The notes beneath the pieces are model-generated. The model saw nothing but the letters and a program-made list of their open reading frames with translations, was not told the DNA's origin and made no database searches. From Streptomyces europaeiscabiei (lineage in GTDB: Bacteria > Actinomycetota > Actinomycetes > Streptomycetales > Streptomycetaceae), in contig NZ_LRTR01000387.1 in the NCBI RefSeq assembly GCF_001550375.1, positions 1 to 38,130 of the forward strand: a stretch of DNA of 38,130 bases, given 5' to 3'. The position numbers and the translations under genes are program-made. Positions 1 to 7,626 of this stretch are shown piece by piece; position 1 is the stretch's first letter; each line of letters opens with the position of its first letter.

Positions 1-1
1 A

Positions 2-931
2 CCCCCCTTCGTCTCCCAGCGCCCGGCGGTCCCCGGCAACCCCTACCTGAGCCCTCCCCCCGAGACCGCCAACGCCTCCTCCGAAGCCCCGCCCGCAAGC
101 ACCCCCGAACTCCCCTCGGAGGGCGCGCCGCCGCCCCCCGGCGAAAGCGAAGCACCGACCCGGCCCAGGCCCACCCCCACCCCCATGCCGCCCGGCGAAC
201 TCCTGGGCCCACCCGTGCCGTCGAGGCGCACGAAGCCCGCCGAGCCCACGGAACCCCCGGGCCCCACAAGCACCGAACCGCCTGAACCCCCCGCCGCTCC
301 CACGGGACCCGCCGCACCCCCGCGGAACAAGCGCCGCACCGGCCTGGTCGCGGCCACCGCCGTGGCCGTGACCGCCGCCGTGGCCGCGGTCGTCGTACCG
401 GCGATGAACGGCTCGTCCGACGGCAGGGACGACAAGGGGTCGTCCTCGGCCTCCCCCTCCACCCCGTCCCCCACTCCCACCGTCGCCGGCACCTCCCGCC
501 CGCCCGAGCTGCCACCCGGCGCCCGCACGGAGGCCGGTGTGTTCGCCTGGGTGCCGCCCGAGGGCTTCTCACGGGAGGTGCACGCGGGCGCGGAGGTGCA
601 CTACACCTCGCCCGACGCCCGGCAGGAGATCGTCGGCAAGGCCTCCCTCGCGCGCGGCGACCTCCTGGAGCAGTGGCGGAAGAAGGAGAAGAGCACCAGT
701 GAGGGGCCGGGATACAGCCGGATCCGTCTGGAGGAGACCGAGTTCCGGGGCGAGCCCGCCGTCGTGTGGGAGTACACCGTCACGGCCCAGGAACTGCCCT
801 GGCACGTCCGCTCCCTGGGGTTCGACAGCGGCGGCAAGTCCTACCAGCTCACCACCTGGTACCACCCCGACATCGAGGACCGGGCCCGTCCCGTCTACGA
901 GAAGGTGGAGAAGACCTTCACACCCCTGTGA
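2..931 (+). CDS. C-terminal part of a membrane-anchored protein (possible Ser/Thr kinase tail), 5' end outside window
   Basis: The reading frame is open from the first base, so the gene starts upstream of the window. The visible part has three sections: about 110 residues rich in Pro, Ala, Thr and Ser with no fold signature; one hydrophobic helix (about 334-405, residues VAATAVAVTAAVAAVVV); and, after a Ser/Thr/Pro linker, a compact extracytoplasmic domain of about 130 residues with many aromatic and charged residues. Streptomyces Ser/Thr protein kinases often have this order (kinase, Pro-rich linker, one membrane helix, small external domain with a Phe-Arg-Gly-x-Pro-Ala element and a final Phe). 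The visible FRGEPAVVWEYT and final KTFTPL fit that pattern. The kinase domain itself is not in the window, so the kinase label is inference; a plain membrane-anchored sensor or lipoprotein-like protein is equally possible. Confidence 0.6.
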   Translation, partial: PPFVSQRPAVPGNPYLSPPPETANASSEAPPASTPELPSEGAPPPPGESEAPTRPRPTPTPMPPGELLGPPVPSRRTKPAEPTEPPGPTSTEPPEPPAAPTGPAAPPRNKRRTGLVAATAVAVTAAVAAVVVPAMNGSSDGRDDKGSSSASPSTPSPTPTVAGTSRPPELPPGARTEAGVFAWVPPEGFSREVHAGAEVHYTSPDARQEIVGKASLARGDLLEQWRKKEKSTSEGPGYSRIRLEETEFRGEPAVVWEYTVTAQELPWHVRSLGFDSGGKSYQLTTWYHPDIEDRARPVYEKVEKTFTPL

Positions 932-1031
932 GCCCCCTGGGCGACGGAAACGGGGCCCGGCGGCGTACGAACCGCCACCTGACCCCTGACCCCGGACTTT
1001 GGACTCTGGAACGGTCTCGACCGTCCCGCGC

Positions 1032-2489
1032 TCAGTGCGCCTTGTCGGACACCCCGGCGGTGGCGGCCTTCCGGTCGCCGATCTTCTCCTTGACGATCGC
1101 GATGCCGACGACGACCGCCGCGACCAGCAGCGACAGCAGCAGGATCTCGCGGTTGCCGTGCTCGGTGTCGGTGAGCATGTAGCCGAGGACGAAGAGGATC
1201 AGCCCGATCGTGGCCCACGTCAGATACGGGTACAGCCACATCTTCACGACGAGCTTCTCCGGCGTCTCCCGCTCGATGATCTTGCGCATACGCAACTGCG
1301 AGAAGCAGATGACGAGCCACACGAACAGGGCGACCGCGCCGGAGGAGTTGACCAGGAAGAGGAAGACACCCTCGGGGAAGAAGTAGTTGAAGATGACGGC
1401 GACGAAGCCGAAGACGACCGAGGCGAGGATCGCGGTCATCGGCACGCCCCGGCCGTTGGTACGGCCGAACGCGCGCGGCGCGTCCCCGCGCTCACCCAGC
1501 GAGAACGCCATCCGCGACGCGGTGTACAGACCGGAGTTCAGACAGGACAGCACCGACGTCAGCACGATGAAGTTCATGATCTGCCCGGCGTGCGCGATCC
1601 CGAGGGAGTCCAGGGCGGCGACGTAGGAGCCCTTCTCCTTGATCGACGGATCGTTCCACGGCAGCAGCGTGACCACGACGAAGATCGAGCCGAGGTAGAA
1701 GACACCGATCCGCCAGATGATGCTGTTGGTGGACTTGGTGACCGCCTTCTGCGGGTTCTCCGTCTCCCCGGCGGCCAGCGTGGCGATCTCGCTGCCCATG
1801 AAGGAGAAGACGACCAGCAGCACACCGATGAGGATCGCGCCCGCACCGTTGGGCAGGAACCCGCCGTGGTCGGTCAGGTTGGCCAGCCCGGCCTTGTCGG
1901 TGTCGGCCCCCGGCAGCATCCCGAACACCGCGAGACCGCCCACCACGATGAACGCGGCGATCGCGACGACCTTGATCCCGGCGAACCAGAACTCGAACTC
2001 ACCGTACGAGCCGACCGACACCAGGTTCGTGGCGGTCAGCACGACCATCACGATCAGCGCCCAGCCCCACTGGGGCACCGCCGGCATCCAGCCCTCCAGG
2101 ATCACCGCACCCGCGGTCGCCTCGACCGCGAGCACGACGACCCAGAAGAACCAGTAGAGCCAGCCGATCGAGAACCCGGCCCAGCGCCCGAGCGCGCGGT
2201 CGGCGTGGGCCGAGAACGAACCCGACGTCGGATTGGCGGCGGACATCTCACCGAGCATCCGCATCACCAGCACCACCATCGTGCCGACGAGCGCGTACGA
2301 CAGGAGGATGCCGGGGCCGGCGGTCCGGATACCGGAACTCGATCCGACGAACAGTCCGGCCCCGATCACACCACCGATCGCGATCATCGACAGATGACGG
2401 TTCTTGAGACCGGCATGCAAGCCGGGGGAGGGGGGAGAGGAAGAGTCCGAGGTGTCCGTCTGGGACGGCAGAGTCGGCTGCGAGGTCAT
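1032..2489 (-). CDS. Amino acid permease of the AAT/APC family, GABA permease-like
   Basis: 485 residues forming an APC-superfamily transporter with about 12 hydrophobic helices. After a 27-residue polar N-terminus comes the family signature LKNRHLSMIAIGGVIGAGLF (about 28-47), the unwound helix-1 segment that binds the amino group of the substrate. Other stretches closely match E. coli GabP as I remember it: MRMLGEM, GRWAGFSIGWLYWFFWV, SVGSYGEFEFWFAGIKVVAI, FSFMGSEI and CLNSGLYTASRM. It is therefore likely an amino-acid/proton symporter in the cytoplasmic membrane, probably for GABA or a related amino acid; substrate cannot be fixed from sequence. The ATG at 2489 has AAAGGAA about 8 nt upstream on the minus strand. 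It is divergent from rpiB, and the 275-bp gap holds an imperfect inverted repeat in its upstream region. Confidence 0.93.
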   Translation of the reverse strand: MTSQPTLPSQTDTSDSSSPPSPGLHAGLKNRHLSMIAIGGVIGAGLFVGSSSGIRTAGPGILLSYALVGTMVVLVMRMLGEMSAANPTSGSFSAHADRALGRWAGFSIGWLYWFFWVVVLAVEATAGAVILEGWMPAVPQWGWALIVMVVLTATNLVSVGSYGEFEFWFAGIKVVAIAAFIVVGGLAVFGMLPGADTDKAGLANLTDHGGFLPNGAGAILIGVLLVVFSFMGSEIATLAAGETENPQKAVTKSTNSIIWRIGVFYLGSIFVVVTLLPWNDPSIKEKGSYVAALDSLGIAHAGQIMNFIVLTSVLSCLNSGLYTASRMAFSLGERGDAPRAFGRTNGRGVPMTAILASVVFGFVAVIFNYFFPEGVFLFLVNSSGAVALFVWLVICFSQLRMRKIIERETPEKLVVKMWLYPYLTWATIGLILFVLGYMLTDTEHGNREILLLSLLVAAVVVGIAIVKEKIGDRKAATAGVSDKAH

Positions 2490-2549
2490 GGGGGGAGTTC
2501 CTTTGTGCCGTGGTGGGGACTTCCGTGCGTCTGCCCAGCGACCCCCGAT

Positions 2550-2581
2550 CGACTCTCGTAAGAGCGGAAACGAGAGAGTCG
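2550..2581. promoter_or_regulatory. Imperfect inverted repeat upstream of the permease gene
   Basis: CGACTCTCGT (2550-2559) faces ACGAGAGAGTCG (2570-2581), which is the reverse complement with two extra bases; the loop is 10 nt. It lies about 60 bp before the permease start on the minus strand. It could be an operator for a dimeric repressor or a stem in the permease mRNA leader. I did not recognise a known riboswitch class around it. Confidence 0.35.
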
Positions 2582-2663
2582 ACAGCCGGGGGCCGGGTGA
2601 GCCGCTGTAAAGATCGGTCCAGTGAATCGGAGGTGAAAGGATTCCTGAACCTTTGAATCCGGA

Positions 2664-2696
2664 TTGTTACTTGAGGTTTACTTGAGGTTCCCTGGT
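2664..2696. promoter_or_regulatory. Three 11-bp direct repeat units between the permease gene and rpiB
   Basis: Units TTGTTACTTGA, GGTTTACTTGA and GGTTCCCTGGT follow each other with an 11-bp period; the string ACTTGAGGTT occurs exactly twice (2669-2678, 2680-2689). Direct repeats of 11 bp with a GTT core are the general format of Streptomyces PhoP boxes, but these match the GTTCACC consensus poorly. I mark them as a possible binding site of unknown protein in this divergent promoter region. Confidence 0.3.
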
Positions 2697-2764
2697 TCGG
2701 CTCGCGGTTTAACCTGTCCGCACCCCGTCGTGCCCCGCCGAAACACGCGTGTCACACTCGGACC

Positions 2765-3250
2765 ATGCGCGTCTACCTCGGCTCTGATCACGCCGGATAC
2801 GAACTCAAGAACCACCTCGTGGAATGGCTGAAGGCCGCCGGCCACGAGCCCGTCGACTGCGGGCCCCACATCTACGACGCCCAGGACGACTACCCGCCGT
2901 TCTGCCTCCGCGCGGCGGAGCGCACGGCAGCGGACCCCGGGTCCCTCGGCGTCGTCATCGGCGGCTCCGGCAACGGGGAGCAGATCGCCGCGAACAAGGT
3001 GGCCGGCGTCCGCGCCGCCCTCGCCTGGAGCGCCGAGACCGCCGCGCTGGGCCGCGAGCACAACAACGCGAACGTCGTCGCCGTCGGCGCCCGCATGCAC
3101 TCCCAGGAAGACGCGACCAAGTTCGTCGAGACCTTCCTCAACATCCCGTTCTCCGGTGACGAGCGCCACATCCGCCGCATCGACATGCTGGCGACGTACG
3201 AGACCACCGGCGACCTGCCGCCGATCCCGCCGCACCACCCCCAGCCGTAG
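2765..3250 (+). CDS. rpiB: Ribose-5-phosphate isomerase B
   Basis: 161 residues, the normal size of RpiB. It interconverts ribose 5-phosphate and ribulose 5-phosphate in the non-oxidative pentose phosphate pathway. Visible active-site elements are Asp8-His9 (GSDHAG), the phosphate loop GGSGNGEQ (66-73), His99-Asn100 (REHNN) and Arg110. Glu72 takes the place of the catalytic Cys of the E. coli-type enzyme, which is the actinobacterial/mycobacterial variant. The fold ends with the family's C-terminal helix RHIRRIDMLATYE and a short Pro-rich tail. There is no Shine-Dalgarno sequence before ATG 2765. A hexamer CACACT ends 6 nt before it, so a leaderless mRNA is possible. A dispersed repeat separates it from nei downstream; the rpiB-nei adjacency is conserved in M. 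tuberculosis. Confidence 0.96.
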   Translation: MRVYLGSDHAGYELKNHLVEWLKAAGHEPVDCGPHIYDAQDDYPPFCLRAAERTAADPGSLGVVIGGSGNGEQIAANKVAGVRAALAWSAETAALGREHNNANVVAVGARMHSQEDATKFVETFLNIPFSGDERHIRRIDMLATYETTGDLPPIPPHHPQP

Positions 3251-3270
3251 GTTTCCGGCCGCGTGTGGTC

Positions 3271-3368
3271 GCTCGCGCAGTTCCCCGCGCCTCTCTGAAA
3301 GACCAGGGGTGCCCCATGCTTTCCAGGGGCGCCCCGTGCTTTTGAGGGGCGCGGGGAACTGCGCGAGC
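3271..3368. repeat. Head-to-head pair of the dispersed GGGGCGCGGGGAACTGCG element
   Basis: Left arm 3271-3293 and right arm 3344-3368 are reverse complements of each other apart from a 2-nt insertion, so the transcript can fold into a hairpin of about 23 bp. The 50-nt interior holds a direct repeat (AGGGGTGCCCCATGCTTT then AGGGGCGCCCCGTGCTTT). The same core recurs singly at 6972, 11733 and 18900. It lies between rpiB and nei and may also act as a terminator or mRNA-end stabiliser. Confidence 0.85.
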
Positions 3369-3443
3369 AACCCCCACCCACCCGCACCCGAAAACGCACC
3401 CCCAACCGCCCCCCACCCCCCTGCCGAACCCCCGGAGGACAAC

Positions 3444-4265
3444 GTGCCGGAGGGGCACACCATCCACCGCCTCGCCGAGGACTCCCTCGCCCACTTCGGC
3501 GGCGGCGAAAACGCCCACGTCACGAGCCCCCAGGGCAAGTTCGCCGACGCGGCGGCCCTCCTCACGGGCACCCCGCTCACCACCGCCGAGGCCCACGGAA
3601 AACACCTCTTCCTGCACTTCGGCGACCCGGACGCCGAGGAATGGGTGCACATCCACCTGGGCCTCTTCGGCAAGGTGACCTTCGGCCCGGCGCCCGCGCC
3701 CCCGCCCACGGACACCGTCCGCCTGCGGCTGCGCAACGACACGTCGTACATGGACCTCCGCGGCCCGACGACCTGCGCCCTGATCACGGACGCCGAGAAG
3801 CAGGCGATACACGCCCGCCTCGGCCCGGACCCGCTCCGCGCCGACGCCGACCCCGCGCGCGCCTACACCCGTGTCTCCCGCAGCCGTACGACGATCGCCG
3901 CGCTGCTCATGGACCAGAAGGTGATCGCGGGCGTCGGCAACGTCTACCGCGCGGAGGTCCTCTTCCGGCACGGCATCGATCCGTACCGCGTGGGCAAGGA
4001 CGTCACCCCGGCGGAGTGGCACGCGATCTGGGCCGACCTCGTCGGCCTCATGCGCGAGGGCGTACGGCACAACCGCATCGACACCGTCCGCCCGGAACAC
4101 ACCCCCGAGGCCATGGGGCGCCCGCCCCGCGTCGACGACCACGGCGGCGAGGTGTACGTGTACCGCAGGGCGGCCATGCCCTGTCACCTCTGTGGCGGCG
4201 AGATCCGCACCGCCGATCTCGCCGCCCGCAACCTCTTCTGGTGCCCGGCCTGCCAGCAGAGGTGA
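3444..4265 (+). CDS. nei: Fpg/Nei-family DNA glycosylase/AP lyase (Nei type)
   Basis: 273 residues from GTG 3444. This start is fixed by the family rule that Met-Pro-Glu is the mature N-terminus (Pro2 is the Schiff-base nucleophile, Glu3 catalytic) and by GGAGG 5 nt upstream. It excises oxidised bases and nicks the strand by beta/delta elimination. Visible elements are MPEGHTIHRLA, Lys53 in AHGKHLF, the helix-two-turn-helix segment VIAGVGNVYRAEVLF, and a C-terminal zinc finger with Cys247, Cys250, Cys267 and Cys270. MPEGHT-LHRLA with SPQGRFAD is how I remember M. tuberculosis Nei1 (Rv2464c), which also lies beside rpiB, so Nei1 orthology is more likely than Fpg/MutM. Confidence 0.93.
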   Translation: MPEGHTIHRLAEDSLAHFGGGENAHVTSPQGKFADAAALLTGTPLTTAEAHGKHLFLHFGDPDAEEWVHIHLGLFGKVTFGPAPAPPPTDTVRLRLRNDTSYMDLRGPTTCALITDAEKQAIHARLGPDPLRADADPARAYTRVSRSRTTIAALLMDQKVIAGVGNVYRAEVLFRHGIDPYRVGKDVTPAEWHAIWADLVGLMREGVRHNRIDTVRPEHTPEAMGRPPRVDDHGGEVYVYRRAAMPCHLCGGEIRTADLAARNLFWCPACQQR

Positions 4266-4281
4266 AGGCCGGACCCACGGA

Positions 4282-4305
4282 CACGGCTTTGGGTTCCGGG
4301 CCGTG
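4282..4305. terminator. Short hairpin between convergent nei and acetyltransferase genes
   Basis: CACGGC (4282-4287) pairs with GCCGTG (4300-4305) across a 12-nt loop in the 42-bp gap between the two converging genes. It is weak for a terminator, but it is the only stem in the gap. Confidence 0.3.
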
Positions 4306-4307
4306 CC

Positions 4308-5552
4308 CTAGAACCCGTGCGGCAGCCAGGGCGCCAGCCCCGACGCGAGGAACCCCACGGACGCCTCCGCCAGCGCCCCCTCCCGCAGCTCCCGCACCAA
4401 CCCGGCCGCGGCCAGGGAGGACAGGCTCACACCGCCCAGATAGGCCGCCCCCAACTCCCGTACGGAGAGGGAGAGATCGGCGGCGTCGGCGGTCCGCTCG
4501 CAGGTCGCGCCCTTCGGGTCGCCGGTGAGCCGCCAACGCCCCTCGTTCCAGGGGCAGAAGGCGTCCTCCACCTCGAACACCACGTCCAGCGGCGCCTGAT
4601 AGGTCCGCACGCGCAGGGCCGCGCCGACATCCACGAGCCGGAGATGCAGGTCGTCCTTGACCCGCAGCCCGCAGCGCCGGATGTCCGACATCAGGTGCAG
4701 CGCCGGCTCGTCCACGGGCAGCCGGTGGGCGACGATGCCCCGCGTCAGGTCGATGTCGAAGAGGAACCGCCACAGAGCGGCGTGCGCGGCGGGGTCCACG
4801 GCCTCCAGCGCGCTCAGCTGGACGACACCCTCCGCCCCGCCCGGCCCCCAGTCGGACTTGATCCGGAACCGCGCGTACCCGACCAGGCCGGATCCGTCGC
4901 CGTCGACCCGCTCGGCCACCACGCACTGCAGGGGCGACGCCCCGTCCCGGTGGCGGTCCGTGTCGAGCAGATCGGCCCGCGCCCAGCCGGGCCGCCGGGC
5001 CAGCATCCCCGGCCGCTCCGGCACCCGGCGGGCATACACCGCCTCGCACGCGTCGAGCACCTCGGCGGCGTCCGCGTACCGCAGCCGTACGTCATCGGTG
5101 CCGGGCGGTACGGACAGCCGTACCCGGGTGGTGTCGATGTCGGCGGCGAGCCGGTGGGTGGCGAGGCCGTACCCGAACCGGCCGTAGATCACCGGCTCGG
5201 ACGCGGTCAGCACCGCCAGTGACTCGCCCCAGGAGCGGACGTCGTCCAACTGCCGCCGCATCATGGACGTCAGCACCCCGCGCCGCCGGTGCGTGGCCGC
5301 GACCCCGACCATCGTGACGCCCGCCGCGGGGACGACGGCGCCACCGGGCACCGTGAGACGGAAGTCGAACGCCCCCGCCGTACCCACGCATTGGTCACCG
5401 TCCCACACGCCGATGGAGCGGTCGTACGGGGTGAGCGCCTGCCACAACTCGCGCTCCTCCGCCGGTTCGGGGGCGCCGCCGAACGCGCGGATGAGGTTGT
5501 CGTACCAGACGTTCCAGTCTTCCTTGCGCAGCGCCCGCAGCTCAGTCGTCAT
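4308..5552 (-). CDS. Eis-like GNAT N-acetyltransferase
   Basis: 414 residues, the length of the Eis family (about 400): two GNAT-type domains followed by a sterol-carrier-like C-terminal domain. The acetyl-CoA loop is VGVAATHRRRGVLTSMM (82-98). The motif VIYGRFGYG carries the expected catalytic Tyr (Tyr123), and the chain ends in Phe, whose carboxylate is the general base in mycobacterial Eis. Eis enzymes acetylate amines at several positions, including aminoglycosides and lysine side chains; the substrate here is unknown. On the minus strand the ATG at 5552 follows TAGGCA by 6 nt and has no Shine-Dalgarno, which suggests a leaderless message. The gene converges with nei and diverges from the phosphatase gene. 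Confidence 0.88.
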   Translation of the reverse strand: MTTELRALRKEDWNVWYDNLIRAFGGAPEPAEERELWQALTPYDRSIGVWDGDQCVGTAGAFDFRLTVPGGAVVPAAGVTMVGVAATHRRRGVLTSMMRRQLDDVRSWGESLAVLTASEPVIYGRFGYGLATHRLAADIDTTRVRLSVPPGTDDVRLRYADAAEVLDACEAVYARRVPERPGMLARRPGWARADLLDTDRHRDGASPLQCVVAERVDGDGSGLVGYARFRIKSDWGPGGAEGVVQLSALEAVDPAAHAALWRFLFDIDLTRGIVAHRLPVDEPALHLMSDIRRCGLRVKDDLHLRLVDVGAALRVRTYQAPLDVVFEVEDAFCPWNEGRWRLTGDPKGATCERTADAADLSLSVRELGAAYLGGVSLSSLAAAGLVRELREGALAEASVGFLASGLAPWLPHGF

Positions 5553-5558
5553 ACGCCA

Positions 5559-5564
5559 TGCCTA
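5559..5564 (-). promoter_or_regulatory. Candidate -10 hexamer for a leaderless acetyltransferase mRNA
   Basis: TAGGCA on the minus strand is followed by 6 nt and then the ATG of the Eis-like gene. With a start site about 7 nt after a -10 box, transcription would begin at the start codon. The -35 region is not clear. Confidence 0.35.
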
Positions 5565-5675
5565 GCAGGGCCATCCGGCACGAGCGAGCGAATTTGGCCC
5601 GCGCGTCGCGGTTCGACGTGGGATCCTTCCCAGGTGCCGCACGGAGGGCGCACGGGGGCCGAAGGACGCGTTCCG

Positions 5676-5708
5676 GTGTGAGATCTGTGTGAGATTCGTC
5701 GTGAACCT
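5676..5708. promoter_or_regulatory. 11-bp direct repeats between acetyltransferase and phosphatase genes, PhoP-box-like
   Basis: GTGTGAGATCT (5676-5686) and GTGTGAGATTC (5687-5697) are adjacent, followed by GTCGTGAACCT. Read on the other strand this gives GGTTCAC then CTCAC and CTCAC at roughly 11-bp spacing, which resembles the direct-repeat format of Streptomyces PhoP boxes (GTTCACC per 11 bp). Only the first unit fits the consensus well. They lie about 70-100 bp before the SpoIIE-type phosphatase gene and on the upstream side of the Eis-like gene. Confidence 0.35.
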
Positions 5709-5777
5709 GCCCTCGGAAGGGGGACAAGTAGGACCTCCTGTGCACAGGGGCTGGTCGGATGGATAAGGTCCCGGACA

Positions 5778-6950
5778 ATGGCAGCAGGACGAGAGCGGCG
5801 CGCGGCGGCCGATACGTTCACGGCCCGGATGAAGAAGCTGGTTCACCGGGCCCGCACCGGCCTGCGCAAATCCGCCGTCGACTACTTCCGCGGGGACGGC
5901 TCCGACTGGATCGCCCTCGTCGGCCTGCTGCTGATGATCCCGCTGATCGCCTGCTTCACGATGATCGACGAGGTGTGGTTCTCGCCCGCCGTGCTCGTCC
6001 TCCCCATCGTCGCGGGCGGCCTGCTGCTCCGCCCCGCCAGCCTCCTCGGTCTGTACGCGGCCGCCGCGACCGCGCTGATCGTGGAGTCCGTGCAGCTCGG
6101 GCCCTATACCGACGGCCCCGCCCGGGTCACGCCCGGCATAGTGCTGGTGGTCGCCGCCTGCGGTTTCTTCGGCCTCCTCATCGCCCAGTTCCGCAGCCGT
6201 GTCGGCGTCCCCTGGCGGCGCGGCGGCACCATGCTCTTCGACCTGCGTGAACGCATCCGGGTCCAGAGCAAGTTGCCGCAGCTGCCGGCCGGCTGGCACC
6301 GCGAGATGGCCCTGCGCCCGGCGGGCGGCCAGTCCTTCTCCGGCGACTTCGTCGTGGCCGCCCGTACGAACGGCGGCCGAACCCTCGAAGTCGTCCTCAC
6401 CGACGTCTCCGGCAAGGGCATGGACGCGGGCTCCCGCGCCCTGCTCCTGTCCGGCGCCTTCGGCGGTCTGTTGGGATCGCTCCCACCGCACGCGTTCCTG
6501 CCGGCGGCCAACGGCTATCTCCTCCGCCAGGACTGGGACGAGGGCTTCGCGACCTCCATCCACCTCGTCCTCGACCTCGACTCCGGCGACTACGAACTCT
6601 TCTCCGCCGGCCACCCGCCGGGTCTCCAGCTCAGCGCGGGCACCGGCCGCTGGGAGGAGAAGGCCGCCGAGGGCCCCCTCCTCGGCGTCTACGACGGTGC
6701 CCAGTTCGACCCGGTCAAGGGCTCCCTGCGCCCCGGCGACGTCCTGATGCTCTTCACCGACGGCCTCGTCGAGACCTCCGACCGGGACATAGTCGAAGGC
6801 ATCGACCGTCTCACCGGAGAAGCCGACCGCTACGTGGCCGGCGGCTTCCACGGCGCCGCCTGGCACCTCATCGAGGCCGTGGCCAAGGACGTCAACGACG
6901 ACCGAGCCCTCCTGCTGATCTGCCGAGAGGGCCCGACGGCGACAAGGTAG
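5778..6950 (+). CDS. Membrane PP2C-type (SpoIIE domain) serine/threonine phosphatase
   Basis: 390 residues. A basic N-terminus is followed by about four hydrophobic segments (roughly 44-63, 67-85, 88-104, 119-138) and a cytoplasmic SpoIIE/PP2C phosphatase domain (about 160-385). The Mn/Mg ligands and family motifs are present: SGDF (Asp190), LTDVSGKGMDA (Asp209), SAGHPPG (277-282), FTDGLVE (Asp328) and NDDRALLL (Asp374/Asp375). Such enzymes dephosphorylate Ser/Thr residues, typically on anti-sigma-factor antagonists; there is no PAS, GAF or kinase domain here, so the input is probably the membrane part. ATG 5778 has only a weak AAGG 9 nt upstream. PhoP-box-like repeats lie upstream and a stable hairpin follows the stop codon. 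Confidence 0.93.
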   Translation: MAAGRERRAAADTFTARMKKLVHRARTGLRKSAVDYFRGDGSDWIALVGLLLMIPLIACFTMIDEVWFSPAVLVLPIVAGGLLLRPASLLGLYAAAATALIVESVQLGPYTDGPARVTPGIVLVVAACGFFGLLIAQFRSRVGVPWRRGGTMLFDLRERIRVQSKLPQLPAGWHREMALRPAGGQSFSGDFVVAARTNGGRTLEVVLTDVSGKGMDAGSRALLLSGAFGGLLGSLPPHAFLPAANGYLLRQDWDEGFATSIHLVLDLDSGDYELFSAGHPPGLQLSAGTGRWEEKAAEGPLLGVYDGAQFDPVKGSLRPGDVLMLFTDGLVETSDRDIVEGIDRLTGEADRYVAGGFHGAAWHLIEAVAKDVNDDRALLLICREGPTATR

Positions 6951-6960
6951 AAGCGCGACG

Positions 6961-6979
6961 GCGCCCCTGAAAGGGGCGC
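6961..6979 (+). terminator. Hairpin after the phosphatase gene
   Basis: GCGCCCCT (6961-6968) pairs with AGGGGCGC (6972-6979) across a 3-nt loop, starting 10 nt after the stop codon. The right arm is also the start of a dispersed repeat. Confidence 0.6.
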
Positions 6980-6994
6980 GGGGAACTGCGCGAG
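6972..6994 (+). repeat. Dispersed intergenic element, copy 2
   Basis: This copy begins with A then the core GGGGCGCGGGGAACTGCG and ends CGAG. It matches the right arm at 3344-3368 and the core copies at 11733 and 18900. Confidence 0.8.
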
Positions 6995-7123
6995 ATCCCC
7001 CACCGGACCTTGCGGATGGACGTAAAGGGGGCGCGGCCCCCCGAGGATGGGACGGGTAGGGGCGGCGGGGGCGACATCCGGACCGGCACCCACCACACGT
7101 CACATGTAAGGAGCCCAGACCCG

Positions 7124-7609
7124 ATGCCCCCAACCCCTCTCTCCCTCCCCGAAGTGGAGACCCTCGCCAGGGCCGCGCACGCCACCCAGACCGACAAGGC
7201 GGGCCGCCCCTACACCGAGCACCTCCAAGCGGTGGCCCACGGCGTCAGGGCACGAGGCGGCGACGAGGAACAGATCGCCGCGGCCTGGCTGCACGACGCC
7301 GTCGAGGACGACGCCCTCACCGAGGACTGGCTCACCGAAGCCCCCCTGACCGACCGCACGAAGTCCATCGTGATGGCCCTCACCAAGCGCGAGGGCGAAG
7401 CCCCGGAGGCGTACGCCGCCCGCATCCTCACCACCCCGGGCGCCCTCCTCGTCAAGCAGTCGGACCTCGCGCACAACGCGAACCCGGCCCGCCTCGCCGC
7501 CCTGGACGAACCCACCCGCACCCGTCTGACCCACAAGTACGCCCACATGCGAAACCTCCTCGGCCTGCCGGACGAACCGGCGGCCGAGGAGGTGACGGGC
7601 GACCACTGA
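7124..7609 (+). CDS. Small HD-domain hydrolase (RelA/SpoT hydrolase-like)
   Basis: 161 residues from ATG 7124, chosen because AAGGAG lies 10 nt upstream; an in-frame upstream extension is Gly/Arg-rich and looks non-coding. The order of metal ligands is that of the HD superfamily: His33 (YTEHLQAVA), His57-Asp58 with Glu61-Asp62 (WLHDAVEDD), and Asp114 (KQSDLAHNA). The KQSDLAHN block resembles KLADRLHN of the (p)ppGpp hydrolase domain of SpoT, so a one-domain hydrolase of the MESH1/SAH kind is a reasonable guess. No synthetase, TGS or ACT domain is present. The substrate is unproven; other nucleotides are possible. It converges with the acyltransferase gene 17 bp away. Confidence 0.85.
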   Translation: MPPTPLSLPEVETLARAAHATQTDKAGRPYTEHLQAVAHGVRARGGDEEQIAAAWLHDAVEDDALTEDWLTEAPLTDRTKSIVMALTKREGEAPEAYAARILTTPGALLVKQSDLAHNANPARLAALDEPTRTRLTHKYAHMRNLLGLPDEPAAEEVTGDH

Positions 7610-7626
7610 GGGACGAGGAACCCGGG

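Noticed and set aside
2550..2581. Riboswitch upstream of the amino acid permease
   Set aside because: A stem is present, but none of the conserved core sequences I know for glycine, guanidine, c-di-AMP or lysine riboswitches could be found.
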